Source: Cervus elaphus
Lineage: Eukaryota > Chordata > Mammalia > Artiodactyla > Cervidae
Direction: 5' to 3'
NCBI RefSeq assembly: GCF_910594005.1
Contig: NC_057831.1
Coordinates: forward strand, 45,714,001 to 45,778,000
DNA: 64,000 nucleotides
The notes under the pieces are model-generated. The model was not told the DNA's origin and searched no databases. It was given only the letters and a program-made list of their open reading frames with translations. Made by a program: the position numbers and the translations under genes. How positions within the stretch are numbered: the first letter of the stretch is position 1; each line of letters starts with the position of its first letter. This document shows positions 20,879-31,165 of the stretch, in pieces.

Positions 20879-21271
20879 TGTGAGGCTGTCACAGCTAACG
20901 CCATGACAAGCAGCCTAGATTAGGAGTAGGCCTGGTTTCCGGGAGTAACATAATTATCAGGCCACCTGGAGCCAGCCAATCAACATGTGCCTAGCAAGAA
21001 AAAGGGAACCTATCAGGGGAAAGCTGAAAGCCCACAAGGATTGGGCCAACAAAAATTGCCTTGCAACTGTGTAACCAATCCGCTTGCGCCAACTACCTGA
21101 TTGTACCCAATAAATACCCGAGAGAACTGGGGCTCGGGGCCTTTTCATCCTCACACCCTTGGTGAGGGCGGGAGGCCCTGGCTCGAGTCAGTAATAAATT
21201 CCCCTATTGCAAGTTGCATTGTCTCGAGGAGTCTTCTTTCCCGATCAGGGATCCGGACTACGGGCAGAACA
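20879..21271 (+). repeat. Solo endogenous retroviral LTR, 393 bp
   Basis: Begins TGTGAGGCTGTCAC and ends CGGGCAGAACA (TG...CA termini). Flanked by the 4 bp duplication GTGT (20875-20878 and 21272-21275), as typical of gammaretrovirus-like (class I) elements. U3-like features: CCAAT at 20976-20980 and 21075-21079. TATA-like AATAAATA at 21109-21116. R/U5-like: poly(A) signal AATAAA at 21193-21198, followed by a CA about 15 bases on. No gag, pol or env flanks it, so it is a product of LTR-LTR recombination. Family assignment is by structure only. Confidence 0.85.
20976..21198 (+). promoter_or_regulatory. LTR promoter and poly(A) signals
   Basis: CCAAT boxes (20976-20980, 21075-21079), TATA-like box (21109-21116) and AATAAA (21193-21198) are in the canonical order and spacing for a retroviral LTR. 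The CCAAT-to-TATA distance of the second pair is about 30 bases. Present activity cannot be judged. Confidence 0.55.
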
Positions 21272-21549
21272 GTGTTAACTCAGTTCTCAGACGATCTCTC
21301 CTCATGGTCATAAAAAGGCTGCCAATAGCAGCAGAAGCTGCCGCCTCTCTGGCTCAAAATTAGTGAGAAAAGAATGACACTATTTCCCTATAGGCTCAAA
21401 CAAAAACTGTCACTCCAATCTCCTTACCATGGAATAGTCACCAGTGTTTTGATTAGCAAGGTCTGGATCAATGATCACCCCCAGAAGCAGAAATAGAGTC
21501 AGGTGAAGAAATGGATGTCCAAATGGAAGTTGAAGCACTACTCCTCTTT

Positions 21550-21563
21550 AAAAAAAAAAAAAA
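21550..21563 (+). repeat. Poly-A tract
   Basis: About fourteen A in a row at the 3' limit of the old repeat. Confidence 0.8.
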
Positions 21564-21689
21564 GTTTGCAGTATTTAGTGATGGCAGAAGAGGATGCTCA
21601 TGTAAGAAGGAAAATTCCTGCTTTCTTTTTTCTTAACATCTCTTCTTTCCATTCTGAAAAAGAGAGTCAGGGCAAGTTGTAGCTTGACA

Positions 21690-21865
21690 GCAAAGAATCC
21701 ATGCTTGGAGGAAGACAGCCTGGAGCAAATTCTGGCTCTGTGGCTGACCCCCTCTGTGACACAGGGCAACTGACTTTTCAGCCTCAGGCCTCAGTCGGCT
21801 TGTCTATAAAACAACAGCAATAATCCTACTTTACAGGCTGTGAGAATAAATAAAAGAATAAGGCC
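21690..21865 (+). repeat. MIR SINE fragment
   Basis: Sense MIR: 'aaattctggctctgtggctg', 'acacagggcaactgactttt', then 'ataatcctactttacaggct' and 'gagaataaataaaagaataa'. Confidence 0.7.
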
Positions 21866-21867
21866 TG

Positions 21868-22078
21868 TCCCTGTGTATGCTCGGCTGTGTCCAATTCTTC
21901 ACGAACCTATGAACTGTAGCCCGCCAGGCTCCTTGCTCTATGGAATTTTCCAGGCAAGCATACTGGAGGAGGTTGCCATCTCCTACTCTGGGGGATCTTT
22001 CTGATGCAGGGATCGAACCCTCATCTCTTGTGTCTCCTGCACTGGCAGGCAGATTCTTTACTACTGTGGCACCTGGGT
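21868..22078 (-). repeat. Bov-tA SINE, older subtype
   Basis: Reverse-strand copy with the variant tRNA-side text 'ctcctgcactggcaggcaga' and 'ttactactgtggcacctggg' instead of the common 'ctgagccaccagggaag' ending. It marks a different Bov-tA subfamily, like 29518, 31525 and 56816. Confidence 0.92.
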
Positions 22079-23075
22079 CAGATAGAAGCCTGTCTGGCCC
22101 ACAGTAAATCATTTGCAATTATTATTAGTGAGTACACGTTCCTACCCCAACTCTGCTCTATCTCACTCGGCACTGGGCTCTGGCTGACAGCCTTCAGGAG
22201 AGAGAAGGGGACAGGAAGGCCCCTCCAAGACTGGCTTGCTCTCTCCTGAGAGCAGGGCAAGAAGGGCAGGGCCCAGCCAGGTTGGAGCACAGACCCAAGG
22301 GTGGGAACCAGCTGGCTCAAGGAATTCCTAGGAAGCACTGCCTACTTCCGAGTTCAGAAGAAAATGACAGTATCTCCTTTTGCCTGCATAACCCTCTTTC
22401 CTGAGGGAGGCAGTGAAAAACTCGATCCAAATAAGGCCCAAAGCTCTGCTGGCATTTCGCATGCAGTGTTTGCATAGATTAGAACCTCTCTGTGGACGCC
22501 CAGCTTAAACCTCCAAGGCTTTGTAGACCATGAATGTTTAATGTTCTGTTTTGGATGTTCCTTGCCATCCTAAGTGGTTCTGTCAGCTTTTAGAAGGAAA
22601 ACTTCCCCCTTCAGGGTACATTTCCCCTGCCCTGAGCCGGAGAGCCCCGTTGCTAAGGGCATCTGTTCTGTTTGCTTAGGAGAAGTACAGATGTGAATAG
22701 TCACCAAGTTGCATCTTTTGTTCTGCTCATCTGGCATCCGGCTGATGTAACAGCTGTAGAACGCTGGGGCTCCCTGACAGGGGAGAGAGGGAAAAGAAAA
22801 AGGCCAAAAGGAGCCCAGGAGAGTATGCCAGTGCTCAGAGGCTTTCAAGAATTGGATCTCTTCTTAGGAATCTCCACATTGCTCCAACCTGCATGGAGGC
22901 CAATGGGAGGCAATTTAGTCAAACCCACGTCTGTTGGGCCCTCACGGGGCAGCTGTGAGGGGAAGATGGTGGCTCAAAAGGGTCATGTAGATAAAGTTCC
23001 TGCCACAGCAGGGGTACATTCCTCACTGGAGAAGAGCTGGATTTACTGCAAAGAAGTCTAAATTGCAAAGCACTC
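22079..23075. other. Unique stretch
   Basis: No gene recognised. The longest frame (22672-23061, 129 codons) has no known domain. Nothing else stands out. Confidence 0.45.
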
Positions 23076-23088
23076 ATCAGTGTCAACG

Positions 23089-23318
23089 GGCTTCCCTGGT
23101 GGCTCAGTCAGTAAAGAGTCCACCTGCAATGCAGGAGATCGCGTGCATCACAGGAGACCTGGGTTTGCTCCCTGGGTCAGGAAGATCCCCTGGAAAAGGA
23201 AATGGCAACCTGCCCAGTATTCTTGCCTGGGAAATCCCATGGGCAGAGAAGCCTTGTGGGCTACAGTCCATGGGGTCGCAAAAGTCGGGCATGACTTAGC
23301 GACTAAGCCACACCACTA
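23089..23318 (+). repeat. Bov-tA SINE with small internal insertion
   Basis: Sense copy. In the tRNA-like part an extra block 'atcgcgtgcatcacaggaga' duplicates the GGAGA context before 'cctgggtttgctccctgggt'. TSD ATCAGTGTCAACG (23076-23088) and ATCAGTGTCACG (23319-23330), one base different. Confidence 0.95.
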
Positions 23319-23594
23319 TCAGTGTCACGTCACTATCAGAGGAGAGGACCAGTGAACTTGTGAGCAGGTGCTCAGATACTACCTGAGTTAAGCTACTCAC
23401 TCATGTCAAAACTCCAGATACATCTTGAGTTGCCAGTGGGTTTCCTGCACTGTGAAACCACAAGATGAAGAATAGATGGTCAAGAAATATTAGTCGAGTT
23501 GATGACTACCTCAAACTTACACTCAATGAACCCCATAGAGCGCAATAATTCCATAAAATAAGTAGGAGAAAGCACAGAAGAATATTAATCCAAA

Positions 23595-23870
23595 TCATTC
23601 ACCTCGTCCCCTTCCTTGGCTGCCACATTTGTCCAAGCCGCCATGTACTCTCACCTGGGTATGGCAATCGCTTCCTAAGGGATCCCCCTGCTCCTCCCTT
23701 TAACAGACCACCCCTTTTTTAAAGTTTATTCTCAACAGAGCAGCCAAGGTAATCCTGTGAACACTAAGTTAGATCATGTCACTCCTGGGCCCAAAACCCT
23801 CCAGCGGCTTCCCATCTCACAAAGGGCAAAAGCTAAAGTTCTTCCAATGAATGGCTTTCAGGGTCCCCAA
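23595..23870 (+). repeat. L2 LINE fragment
   Basis: L2-type text: 'tagatcatgtcactcctggg', 'aaccctccagcggcttccca', 'aagctaaagttcttccaatg'. Non-coding remnant. Confidence 0.8.
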
Positions 23871-23929
23871 GTGAGTGAAGACACCTTGAAAGTGGCTCCC
23901 ACAACCTCCACATCTGACATTGCATTCAG

Positions 23930-24045
23930 CAGAGACAAGTTCTTCCTTGTGGAACCTTTAGAATTTGCAGAATCCTGAAAGAATAAACAATTGTAATATT
24001 TGTGAGCCACTAAGTTTCAAACGGTTTGTTACACAGCAATAGGTT
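23930..24045 (+). repeat. MaLR LTR 3' end fragment
   Basis: 'gtgagccactaagtttcaaa' and 'tttgttacacagcaataggt' match the typical 3' terminus of MLT1-type LTRs. The 5' part cannot be traced. Confidence 0.65.
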
Positions 24046-25127
24046 AAGATTTCATTTTTTTTTTAAAGTTCACTGCTGAAAAGATTAAAAAACCACTATT
24101 GTAGAATAATATTTAATGAAATGATAAACGCTTCATTTTGTGTTCCATTTCAAAAGGTTACAAAGTAACATATATAAAATGAAAAAAAATTTTAGTATAC
24201 AAAGTATCTATAGTTCTCAGGTAGTGTAAATTTTTAATAAATTCACTTCCCTAATCAACGTAAACAAGTTGCAAAATGCAACTCAAGATTTCAACAAAAT
24301 TGCAAGTGATTCATTTGCTCTGATTTCTTTATAGAGGGAAAGAGAGCAAGGGGGAAAGAAAACAAATTTTCATTTCTGTCTAAACCCCCTATTGTCTAAA
24401 ATAGACTTTGTCCTCAAAATCTCAGAAGGGGAAATGCAAAAAAAGAAATAGATTAAGTTAATTCTTAGGCTGAGCTACAAAGAGCTCAGTTCCTGATGAC
24501 TTGGGAAATTTGGACAAGTTCAGGGTATTTTTAAATATTCTTTGTTTCCTGTGGTTGTTGGCAGCACCGGTGGCGGGGACTGCCTTTGACCCAGCCCCGA
24601 GTCAGACGTGGTTGCCCTGTGTGGCTGGGAGACCAGGCTGTCTACAGGGCAGGTGAAACTGATTCCCTGTGTTCCTTCCTGGGATTCCTTAACTCTTCCC
24701 TGGTGTCTTTAGTCTCCCGCACAACTCCTTGCAAACAGAATAGGCCTAAGTCAACACAACCATGCTGAGTTCTCAGGCAGTTAAAATTTCATCCTTTTTA
24801 CTAAGCCTCCCTCACCCTGGCATTGATTTTTCCTTTTTTTTTTTCCCCAGACAAAATGAGCTGTTTACATTTTTCTGAGTTTCATTTCATCTTCTTGTTT
24901 TCAACGGTGCTTCCAGCCTGTCAAGTCCGATTGAAACTTCGTTGGATCAAGAATCATGCAAATTTCTCCACTCTGCCTTAGGTCTCTTGGAAATTTTACA
25001 AATCTGTCTTGGGTGTCTTCATTGAGAAAAACATTGACCTTTTAAACTCTGTTGGTGTGGGCAGAGTCTTCCTGCAGAAGTTATACTCATTTAGTATTTA
25101 AAATCTCACAACCACCACCAGAAGATT
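24046..25127. other. Unique AT-rich stretch
   Basis: No gene recognised. A tract of T (24830-24844) and several A/T-rich segments are present. Short frames only. Confidence 0.45.
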
Positions 25128-25143
25128 AAAATAGTGCCAGACA
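25128..25143 (+). repeat. TSD of small retrocopy (left)
   Basis: AAAATAGTGCCAGACA, matched by AAAATAGTGTCAGACA at 25366-25381 (one transition). Confidence 0.9.
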
Positions 25144-25365
25144 CCATGTTTACCTCTAAACCGTGTTGCTTTTGACATCACACAACTGTGCACAGAAGTG
25201 TGTCTGACCAGGTCCTGCATATGATCCAGATGAAAAGCATGGTAGCCTTGCAAGTTCAGTACTACTCCAAATGATTGTTTACACTAGAAGTTCTTCTCCC
25301 ATGTGATGTAAATAAAACTTGAGAGTTTGTCACCAATAAACAGTAATACTGCCAAAAAAAAAAAA
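25144..25365 (+). pseudogene. 5'-truncated retrocopy of an unidentified mRNA 3' end
   Basis: Hallmarks of L1-mediated retrotransposition: 16 bp TSD, AATAAA at 25335-25340, then 13 bases, then a run of A (25354-25369). A second AATAAA lies at 25311-25316. The body is about 210 bp and matches none of the SINE families here, so it is probably the 3' end of a cellular transcript. A frame from ATG 25146 reaches TGA 25272-25274 but has an in-frame TGA at codon 10. Whether any of it was coding is unclear and the parent gene is not recognised. Confidence 0.75.
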
Positions 25366-25904
25366 AAAATAGTGTCAGACAAAAAGGTAGGAATGATCCC
25401 AGGAGGGATTAGGTGACTTTAAGATGAAGTGACCACAGCTCCACCCAAAGTAAATATGAAACTCCCCTGAGAATCCCTGCATTTCAGCGACTGTTCAAGA
25501 ACCCTTTTTGAGGTCCAATGCAAATATCTGTTCTGTGTTTATTATTCTAGCATGTCAACGTCCTCTTCCTATTTGCCAATGTCAGTTCTTTTGAGGCAGG
25601 GACAATTGTTACCATTTGGTTAAACAGAATACAGGATTAGGGGTTTCTCAAATCCTGGATGGAGGAAAATGGGATGAGTCACAGTTACATGCAGGATGTT
25701 TCTATCAAAATGCCTTTTAACCATTTAGTAAACATAACAAATCATTGGAGAAGGAAAGGATTATTCAGTAAACAATGGCAGGATATTCATTAGACATCTT
25801 GAAGAGGAGGGAAAACTCTATTTCAACCTTAAATTCATACCATGAATCAAAACAAATTCTAGAAAGATTAAAGAAACATATGATGAAAAAACAAATCATT
25901 AAAT

Positions 25905-26345
25905 AGACATATAGATCAATGGAACAGGACTGAGAGTCCGGAAATAAATTACTACATTTATTCCTACATTTATGGTCAATTGACTTTCAAAAACCTACCA
26001 CCACACTTCACTGGTGAGAGTATAGCCTTTGTAACAAGTAACGCTGGGACAATTGGATAGTCAGAGAGAAAAAAATCCTTACATTCATGTTATACAAACT
26101 CTAACTCCAATTGAGTTGTAAACTTGCATGTAAGAGCTAAAACAATAACACATTTAGAACATAACATAGGAGAAAATCTTCAGGACCTTCAGTTGGGAAA
26201 AGACTTCAGCAATAATGACACCACAAATACAGCCCATAAAAGAACAAATTGATAAATTGGACCTCATCAAATTTAAAAACGTTTATGCTTCACAAGACAC
26301 CAGTAAGAAACTGAAAAGACAAGCAACAGATGGGGAGAAAATATC
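25905..26345 (+). repeat. L1 LINE ORF2 fragment
   Basis: Sense L1 ORF2 text: 'tatagatcaatggaacagga', 'ttatggtcaattgactttca', 'ggacctcatcaaatttaaaa', 'ctgaaaagacaagcaacaga'. Old, with stops and internal deletions. The 61-codon frame at 26215 is part of it. L1-like text may start earlier, near 25760. Confidence 0.85.
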
Positions 26346-26934
26346 GTGTTCTCACAGTTTATATTCTTTAGGGAGTATGGGGGCATTCAGAAACAAATAA
26401 CAAAATATCAAATCATGATTAGTGCTCTGTAGAAGACGAAACACCTGTGACAAGTTGGATGTTGTCCATGTTAAACTGTGTCCTTAGGAAAGAGTACTCT
26501 GCTGGGATGTCATTCATATCGAGCAATGTGAGTTCTGAGTAACAAACAAACAGTCAATCATGTGACAATCCAAAGGGGAAAGCAGCAGCACGTGCAAAGG
26601 CCCTGTGGTGTATACAAGCTAGACATGTTTGTGTCAATAAATGATGGCAGGTGAGGCTCTGTCAACACGGGCAAGGAGGATAGTGATGCCAGGTGGAATG
26701 GGGGCCTCAGGAGGATGCCCTTCAGAGGGCTTTGTGAACTAAGGTGAGAAGGGGGTGTGTCCTCAAGTGTGACTGAATCAGACTGGAGTATGACCTTAAT
26801 TCAGCAGGGAATGGATTCCAAGAGAGAGTTCCTGGTTGCAAATAACAAAGCTGACTTGGGCTGGTTTAACAAAGAGAAACTTATTTTATTTATTTTTTTT
26901 CTTTTAAAAGATTTTATTGAAAAAGAATATTGGA
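26346..26934. other. Unassigned, likely ancient repeat DNA
   Basis: No gene. 'acgtgcaaaggccctgtggt' (about 26590) and 'tttgtgaactaaggtgagaa' resemble old LINE-derived text, and 26815-26885 resembles the element at 20695. Too diverged for a firm call. Confidence 0.35.
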
Positions 26935-27135
26935 GGGACTTCTCTGGTGGCCCAGTGATTAAGAATTCACCTGGTAATGCAGAAGACGTGGGTTCATTCC
27001 TGGTTGGAGAACTAAGACCCCACATGCTAAGGAGCAACTAAGCCAGTGCATCAAAACTAGAGAGTCCGAGCTCTGCAGTGAGGGATCCCACAGGACTCAA
27101 CTAAGACTCGACACAGCCAAACACCTGGATAAATG
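26935..27135 (+). repeat. CHR-type SINE
   Basis: GGGACTTCTCTGGTGGCCCA head, diverged B box ('gggttcattcctgg'), and body to 'cgacacagccaaacacctgg'. Shorter than the 6908 and 50945 copies because of internal deletions. Confidence 0.88.
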
Positions 27136-27167
<32 letters not shown>

Positions 27168-27236
27168 GAAAGAAAGTAAGGTAAAAGCAAAAATGAGCAG
27201 TGGGAAACTCATAGATTTCTTTTTTTTTTTTTTTTT
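27136..27236 (+). repeat. T9-A19-(GAAA)n and T18 tracts
   Basis: Nine T, about nineteen A, then GAAAGAAAGAAAG (27164-27176) form the SINE tail. Sixty bases on there is a run of about eighteen T (27219-27236, one C at the start). The A and T runs could pair into a long hairpin. Confidence 0.85.
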
Positions 27237-27462
27237 GAGGACCTTAAAAACAAGACTCAGGATCAAGGGTCCAGGGACAATTCCTAAACCACAAGGGGGG
27301 AACCCCCTCCCTGCTGATGTCCCATTGGTGATACTTCTGCGTGTGGAACTCAACTTTGGCATCCTTTCCACCCCAAAGCCATTGCTTTGGCTGTTTAAAA
27401 AAAAGAAAAGTTCTGCACAGCCTTTTTCCTTTTTCAAACTGTTCACTGCTGAATCAAAGGAA

Positions 27463-27668
27463 GTGTCAGTTGCTCAGTCATGTCCAACTCTTTGTGACCC
27501 TAATGGACTGTAGCCTACCAGGCTCCTCTGTGCATGGAATTCTCCAGGCAAGAATATTGGAGTGGGTTGCCATTCCCTTCTTCAGGGGATCTTCCCCACC
27601 CAGGGATCGAACCCAGGTCTCCTGCACTAGCAGGCAGATTCTTTACTGTCTGAGCCACCAAGGAAGCT
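27463..27668 (-). repeat. Bov-tA SINE
   Basis: Reverse-strand copy from GTGTCAGTTGCTCAGTCATG to 'tgagccaccaaggaagct'. The overlapping sense frames at 27133-27697 are artefacts of this SINE and the A tract. Confidence 0.95.
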
Positions 27669-27964
27669 CAGAGTCTCCTAATAAGTATGCTAAGTGACAG
27701 TCTGGTCACCAAGTCACATCCTAGTTGCAAAGGGAGCTGGGAATTAGAAGTTTCTACCTTCTAAATTTAGGGACTAAAACTTTAAAGACTGGAATTTCCC
27801 CATATATAAGAAGGGTGCTTTTAAAATTACTAGGCAGTCATAAAACATAATAAAATCCATTAAGCAGAATGGGAATAAAAATACGAATCCAAGTGAGGAG
27901 GCTGGTGCAGTATTTCAGGTGAAGGATAATGGGAGACTCAACAGGCTGACACTATATTATAGGA

Positions 27965-28155
27965 CAGTGGTTCTCAGAGTAGGGCCCTAGACCAGCAGCA
28001 TCAACATGTTCTGAACACTTTGTTAGAAATGCAAATTTCAGGCCCCACCTTGAAACTTACTAAATCTGAAACTCTGAGGGTGAATGAAGCTCAGCAATTT
28101 GCTTTTAACAACCCACCCAGATGACTATGATGCCTGCTAAAGATTGAGAAACCAA
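27965..28155 (-). repeat. MER5A-like hAT DNA transposon
   Basis: Starts with the hAT-Charlie terminal motif CAGTGGTTCTCA and continues 'accagcagcatcaacatgtt', 'agaaatgcaaatttcaggcc', 'gatgcctgctaaagattgag'. About 190 bp, the usual MER5A length. Non-autonomous and ancient. Confidence 0.85.
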
Positions 28156-28157
28156 AC

Positions 28158-28230
28158 ATTACCATCACACTGGGGTTAGAGCTTTAGTGTATGAATTTGG
28201 GAGGGGGCCATGATCCAGTCCATAGTAGAC
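28158..28230 (-). repeat. MaLR LTR fragment
   Basis: 'gtatgaatttgggagggggc' and 'catgatccagtccatagtag' match the antisense 5' end of MLT1-type LTRs, as seen also at 14270-14315. Confidence 0.6.
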
Positions 28231-28375
28231 ATGTAATATTAAGAGGATAGCTTTGCAGAGCTCACGTGAATATAGGGTACATGACACTTCTCTTCGACTC
28301 CCATCCCTTCCAGCCCTCCCCTCATCCGATTCACATCATACAGACAGCGTCCTCGCCTGTCCCCAGACCTTCAGA

Positions 28376-29145
28376 TTGGCCACCCTGCCTCCAGTGTGTT
28401 TTCCACGAACAAGACTGATTTCATGAAAAGGCAGTTATCTCCAAGCCACTCCTTTGCTCCAAACCCCATAGCTCAGAAGTGTTTTCCAAAATGTGTCTGA
28501 TTCTAAGAATCATCAGGGTCTTTATTAGCCCCCAAGCCCCTCCTTACAGTTCTGGGGTGAGTCTGGGGCATCCAAAATTTTATCAAGTGTCAACAAGTAC
28601 GCATATCACCCATTCTGAGAAACACTGCCCCTTATGATAAATTTCAAGATCCTTAGCAAAGCATAAATATGGCTTGGTAATCTGGCCCTACCCTTTCTCT
28701 CCTGCTTCCTGCCACTCCCCATCTCCCATCCTCACCCCCCTCCATACCCTCACTCACCCCCCAGCATTCCAACTCCAGCTGTGGAAAATTACTTGTGGCT
28801 TCTGAGTACCCCATTCCCCCTTGTATCACCCTGACTTAGCATATGCCTCTCTGTCTGAAAGGGTGCCCTCTTTTCTCCTGGCCACCTGACCAATTCCACC
28901 TCTTTCACTTCCAAGCTCCAGCTTCCCTCTTCCAGGAAGGCCTCCTGGTTGACACCCTTTATGCTTCTGCTGCACGCTTTGTGCCTGCACTGCCATAATC
29001 ATTTCGGTTTTTCATTGGCATGCCTCCCCAACCAGATCAACAGGTCCTCCAGAGAAGGGAATGAATCTTTTCATCTTTGTATCCCTGGCTCCTTGAACAG
29101 AAGCAGGCTCAGTGCAAGTATTCAATAGATGTTTGCTGACTAAAT
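28376..29145 (+). repeat. L2 LINE 3' end, split by a MER5A-like element
   Basis: L2 text before (28376-28478: 'cagattggccaccctgcctc') and after (28632-29145: 'ggcttggtaatctggcccta', 'ttccaggaaggcctcctggt', 'catctttgtatccctggctc', 'aatagatgtttgctgactaa') the DNA transposon. The 3' tail is recognisable to its end. Non-coding. Confidence 0.85.
28481..28631 (+). repeat. MER5A-like element nested in L2
   Basis: 'attctaagaatcatcagggt', 'agcccctccttacagttctg' and terminal 'cccattctgagaaacactgc' match the sense form of the element at 27965. It sits in the middle of L2, so it inserted later. Confidence 0.75.
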
Positions 29146-29260
29146 CAGTTGGTGAATTATTATGGGTAGGACAAAGCTGCTCAACAGAACTGCATATTCC
29201 TTAAGGACTATTATTAAAAATTAGGGGGGGAAAGGTCATTAAGCACACATACACATGTAT

Positions 29261-29307
29261 ACACACACACACACACACACACACACTCTCTCTCTCTCTC
29301 TCTCTCA
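29261..29307 (+). repeat. Compound (AC)n(CT)n microsatellite
   Basis: About thirteen AC units (29261-29286) directly followed by about ten CT units (29287-29306). Probably polymorphic. Confidence 0.95.
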
Positions 29308-29517
29308 ATAGTATCCAAAGAAAAGAAGAATGTCAGCCAATGGGGAAACTGAGGCACTGGCTGTTGCAACCAGTAATAGTAAGGATGAAACACAAGTTGC
29401 TCCCTCTCTGGGTTCAGATTCAAGTGAGAAATAGAGGATTTTGTCAGAAGTAGTGTAAAAGCTGCACTGTTTCTGGCAGTGAGACTGCAGAAGGTGGAGA
29501 TTTCTAAGACATGGTTG

Positions 29518-29731
29518 TTGTATATGCATGCTCAGTCCTGTCCAACTCTTTGCGACATCATGGACTGTAGTCTGCCAGGCTCCTTTGTCCAGGGATCCTC
29601 CAGGCAAGAATAATGGAGTGGGTTGCCATGCCCTCCTCCTGGGGAACTTCCCAACCCAGGGATTGAACCCACATCTCCAGTGTCCCCTACATTGGCAGGC
29701 GGATTCTTTACTGTTGAGCACCTGGGAAGCC
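29518..29731 (-). repeat. Bov-tA SINE, older subtype
   Basis: Reverse-strand copy with the 'attggcaggcggattcttta' variant. TSD CTAAGACATGGTTG (29504-29517) against CTAAGATATGGTTG (29732-29745), one transition. Confidence 0.95.
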
Positions 29732-29745
29732 CTAAGATATGGTTG

Positions 29746-30845
29746 GGCTTCTGAACATCTTCCCCTGACTGAGGTCTTGGGACAGACCATCCCACAGAAG
29801 ACAGGCTGGAACCCTGACCCATAGATGTGCTTTCACAGGGAAGCTCAGGAGGCCTGCTTCCGAGACCAGGCTGCTCTGGGGGAGAGCAATGAGAAGACCT
29901 TTCCCCAACCTCAGCAGCCAGAGAAAGTCACTTCTCTTTCTGGGGGGAGGAAGGAAGCGTGGAGAGTGGCAGATGGGTGTCTCCACATACTTCCATCCTG
30001 GGAGTGGAGAGAAAGTGGAATCACGGGGCATGGGGGCCCCACTCCCCTCACTGACCCCCCACAAGGAAGTGCTTCAAGAAGGGCTATTTGTAGAGTTGGG
30101 TTTAAGAAGGAAGTGAGAGGCAGTTTTTCCAAAGTCAGAAGGGAAATGGAAAGGTTCACATCACGTGACTCTGCAGAGGGCTGAGAAGGCTCCTGTATGA
30201 GACTCAGAAGCCAGAGTTCAAATACTTCCCAACTTCAGCAAGGTTGTAAGAAGATGTGGGAATTGCTTCATCTCTCTAGGCCTCCCTTCAGCCTCCATCA
30301 AACATCTGTTACGAGCCTGGTGGAGTGAGATGATGGCAGAAGGGCTGGATTGACTCAGTATTATCTTGGGTAACAGAAATAACTGATGCCACACTCCAGA
30401 CGTGGGTGACTGGGGAATCCACGCCTCCAGCAAGCTGGTGGCTGGTCCTCCCTCATCAACTCCCCTCCCCACTTTCCTGCCATGTCTGCCCAGTTCACCA
30501 ACCTCCTCCAGCATCAACTCTGCCCCAGGACTTCAAGAGTCAGGATTTAGGTTTCCTGGCCTCTCAAAGGCCATTGCAGTTAACATTTAAGAATTTTCCC
30601 ACACTAAACACTCTTTATGCCCTTAAACCAGGCCTCTGGTTAAGAGGGTCTAAGGATTTGCATGTCTCAGAAAGGAGCCCCCTTTTTAGCAGATGCAGTT
30701 CTGAATTCAGTAGAGGAAGATCTCTTGGTGCACAAAGAAGCCTCCACCCCAAAGCTCTTCTTAATAATTATCTGTTGATGACAAATCTCTAGCCATATGC
30801 CTTGCCTTGTAACTATACTTCCTTCATGTGTCACACAACCTGGGC
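29746..30845. other. Unique stretch
   Basis: No gene recognised despite several overlapping frames of 75 to 128 codons (29732-30184, 30218-30792) on both strands; none has a known domain. Around 30190-30320 there is weak MIR-like text ('agaagatgtgggaattgctt', 'catctctctaggcctccctt'). Confidence 0.4.
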
Positions 30846-30950
30846 AAAGTCTGCCCAGTTATCAGAGGCATCTTATAGATGAGGACCCCAGGTTTGCAGG
30901 GACTAACCTGGCCAGCATCCCACTGCAAAACAGAGGCTAAAGCGGTGGCT
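30846..30950 (-). repeat. MIR SINE fragment
   Basis: Reverse-strand: 'cttatagatgaggaccccag' corresponds to the conserved TTACAGATGAGGAAAC segment. Confidence 0.6.
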
Positions 30951-31077
30951 TCCAAGGAACTTTCTTCCCGGTTGCTGAGAGTAGGGTGGGGTAAACAGGC
31001 CTCTGTCTGCCAGGAGTTGGTGTAGATGGCTCCTGCCCCTGAAAGTCTGTCTGGGCCCCAGACTCTGCCTGTTTTTT

Positions 31078-31163
31078 ATGAACACTTGTAGAGCACCTAC
31101 TATGTGCCAGGTATAGTGTGAAACACTTTAAAGACATTATCTTGTTTAATCTTCATAACTGCC
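31078..31163 (-). repeat. MIR SINE fragment
   Basis: Reverse-strand MIR 3' part: 'agagcacctactatgtgcca', 'acactttaaagacattatct', 'taatcttcataactg'. It abuts a sense MIR at 31166. Confidence 0.85.
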
Positions 31164-31165
31164 GA

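Larger units (their letters stand above)
20695..21540 (+). repeat. Old interspersed repeat split by a solo LTR
   Basis: Sequence on both sides of the LTR (20695-20878 'taggattcttttggttacaa'; 21276-21540 'catggtcataaaaaggctgc', 'cagtgttttgattagcaagg') reads as one ancient mammalian element whose family I cannot name. Text at about 26820-26885 ('ttgcaaataacaaagctgac') looks related. Confidence 0.4.

Noticed and set aside
27133..27513. 126-codon frame with long lysine and phenylalanine runs
   Set aside because: Translation of poly-A and poly-T tracts joined to a Bov-tA.
29305..29790. 161-codon reverse frame
   Set aside because: Mostly the translated Bov-tA at 29518-29731 and flanking simple repeat.
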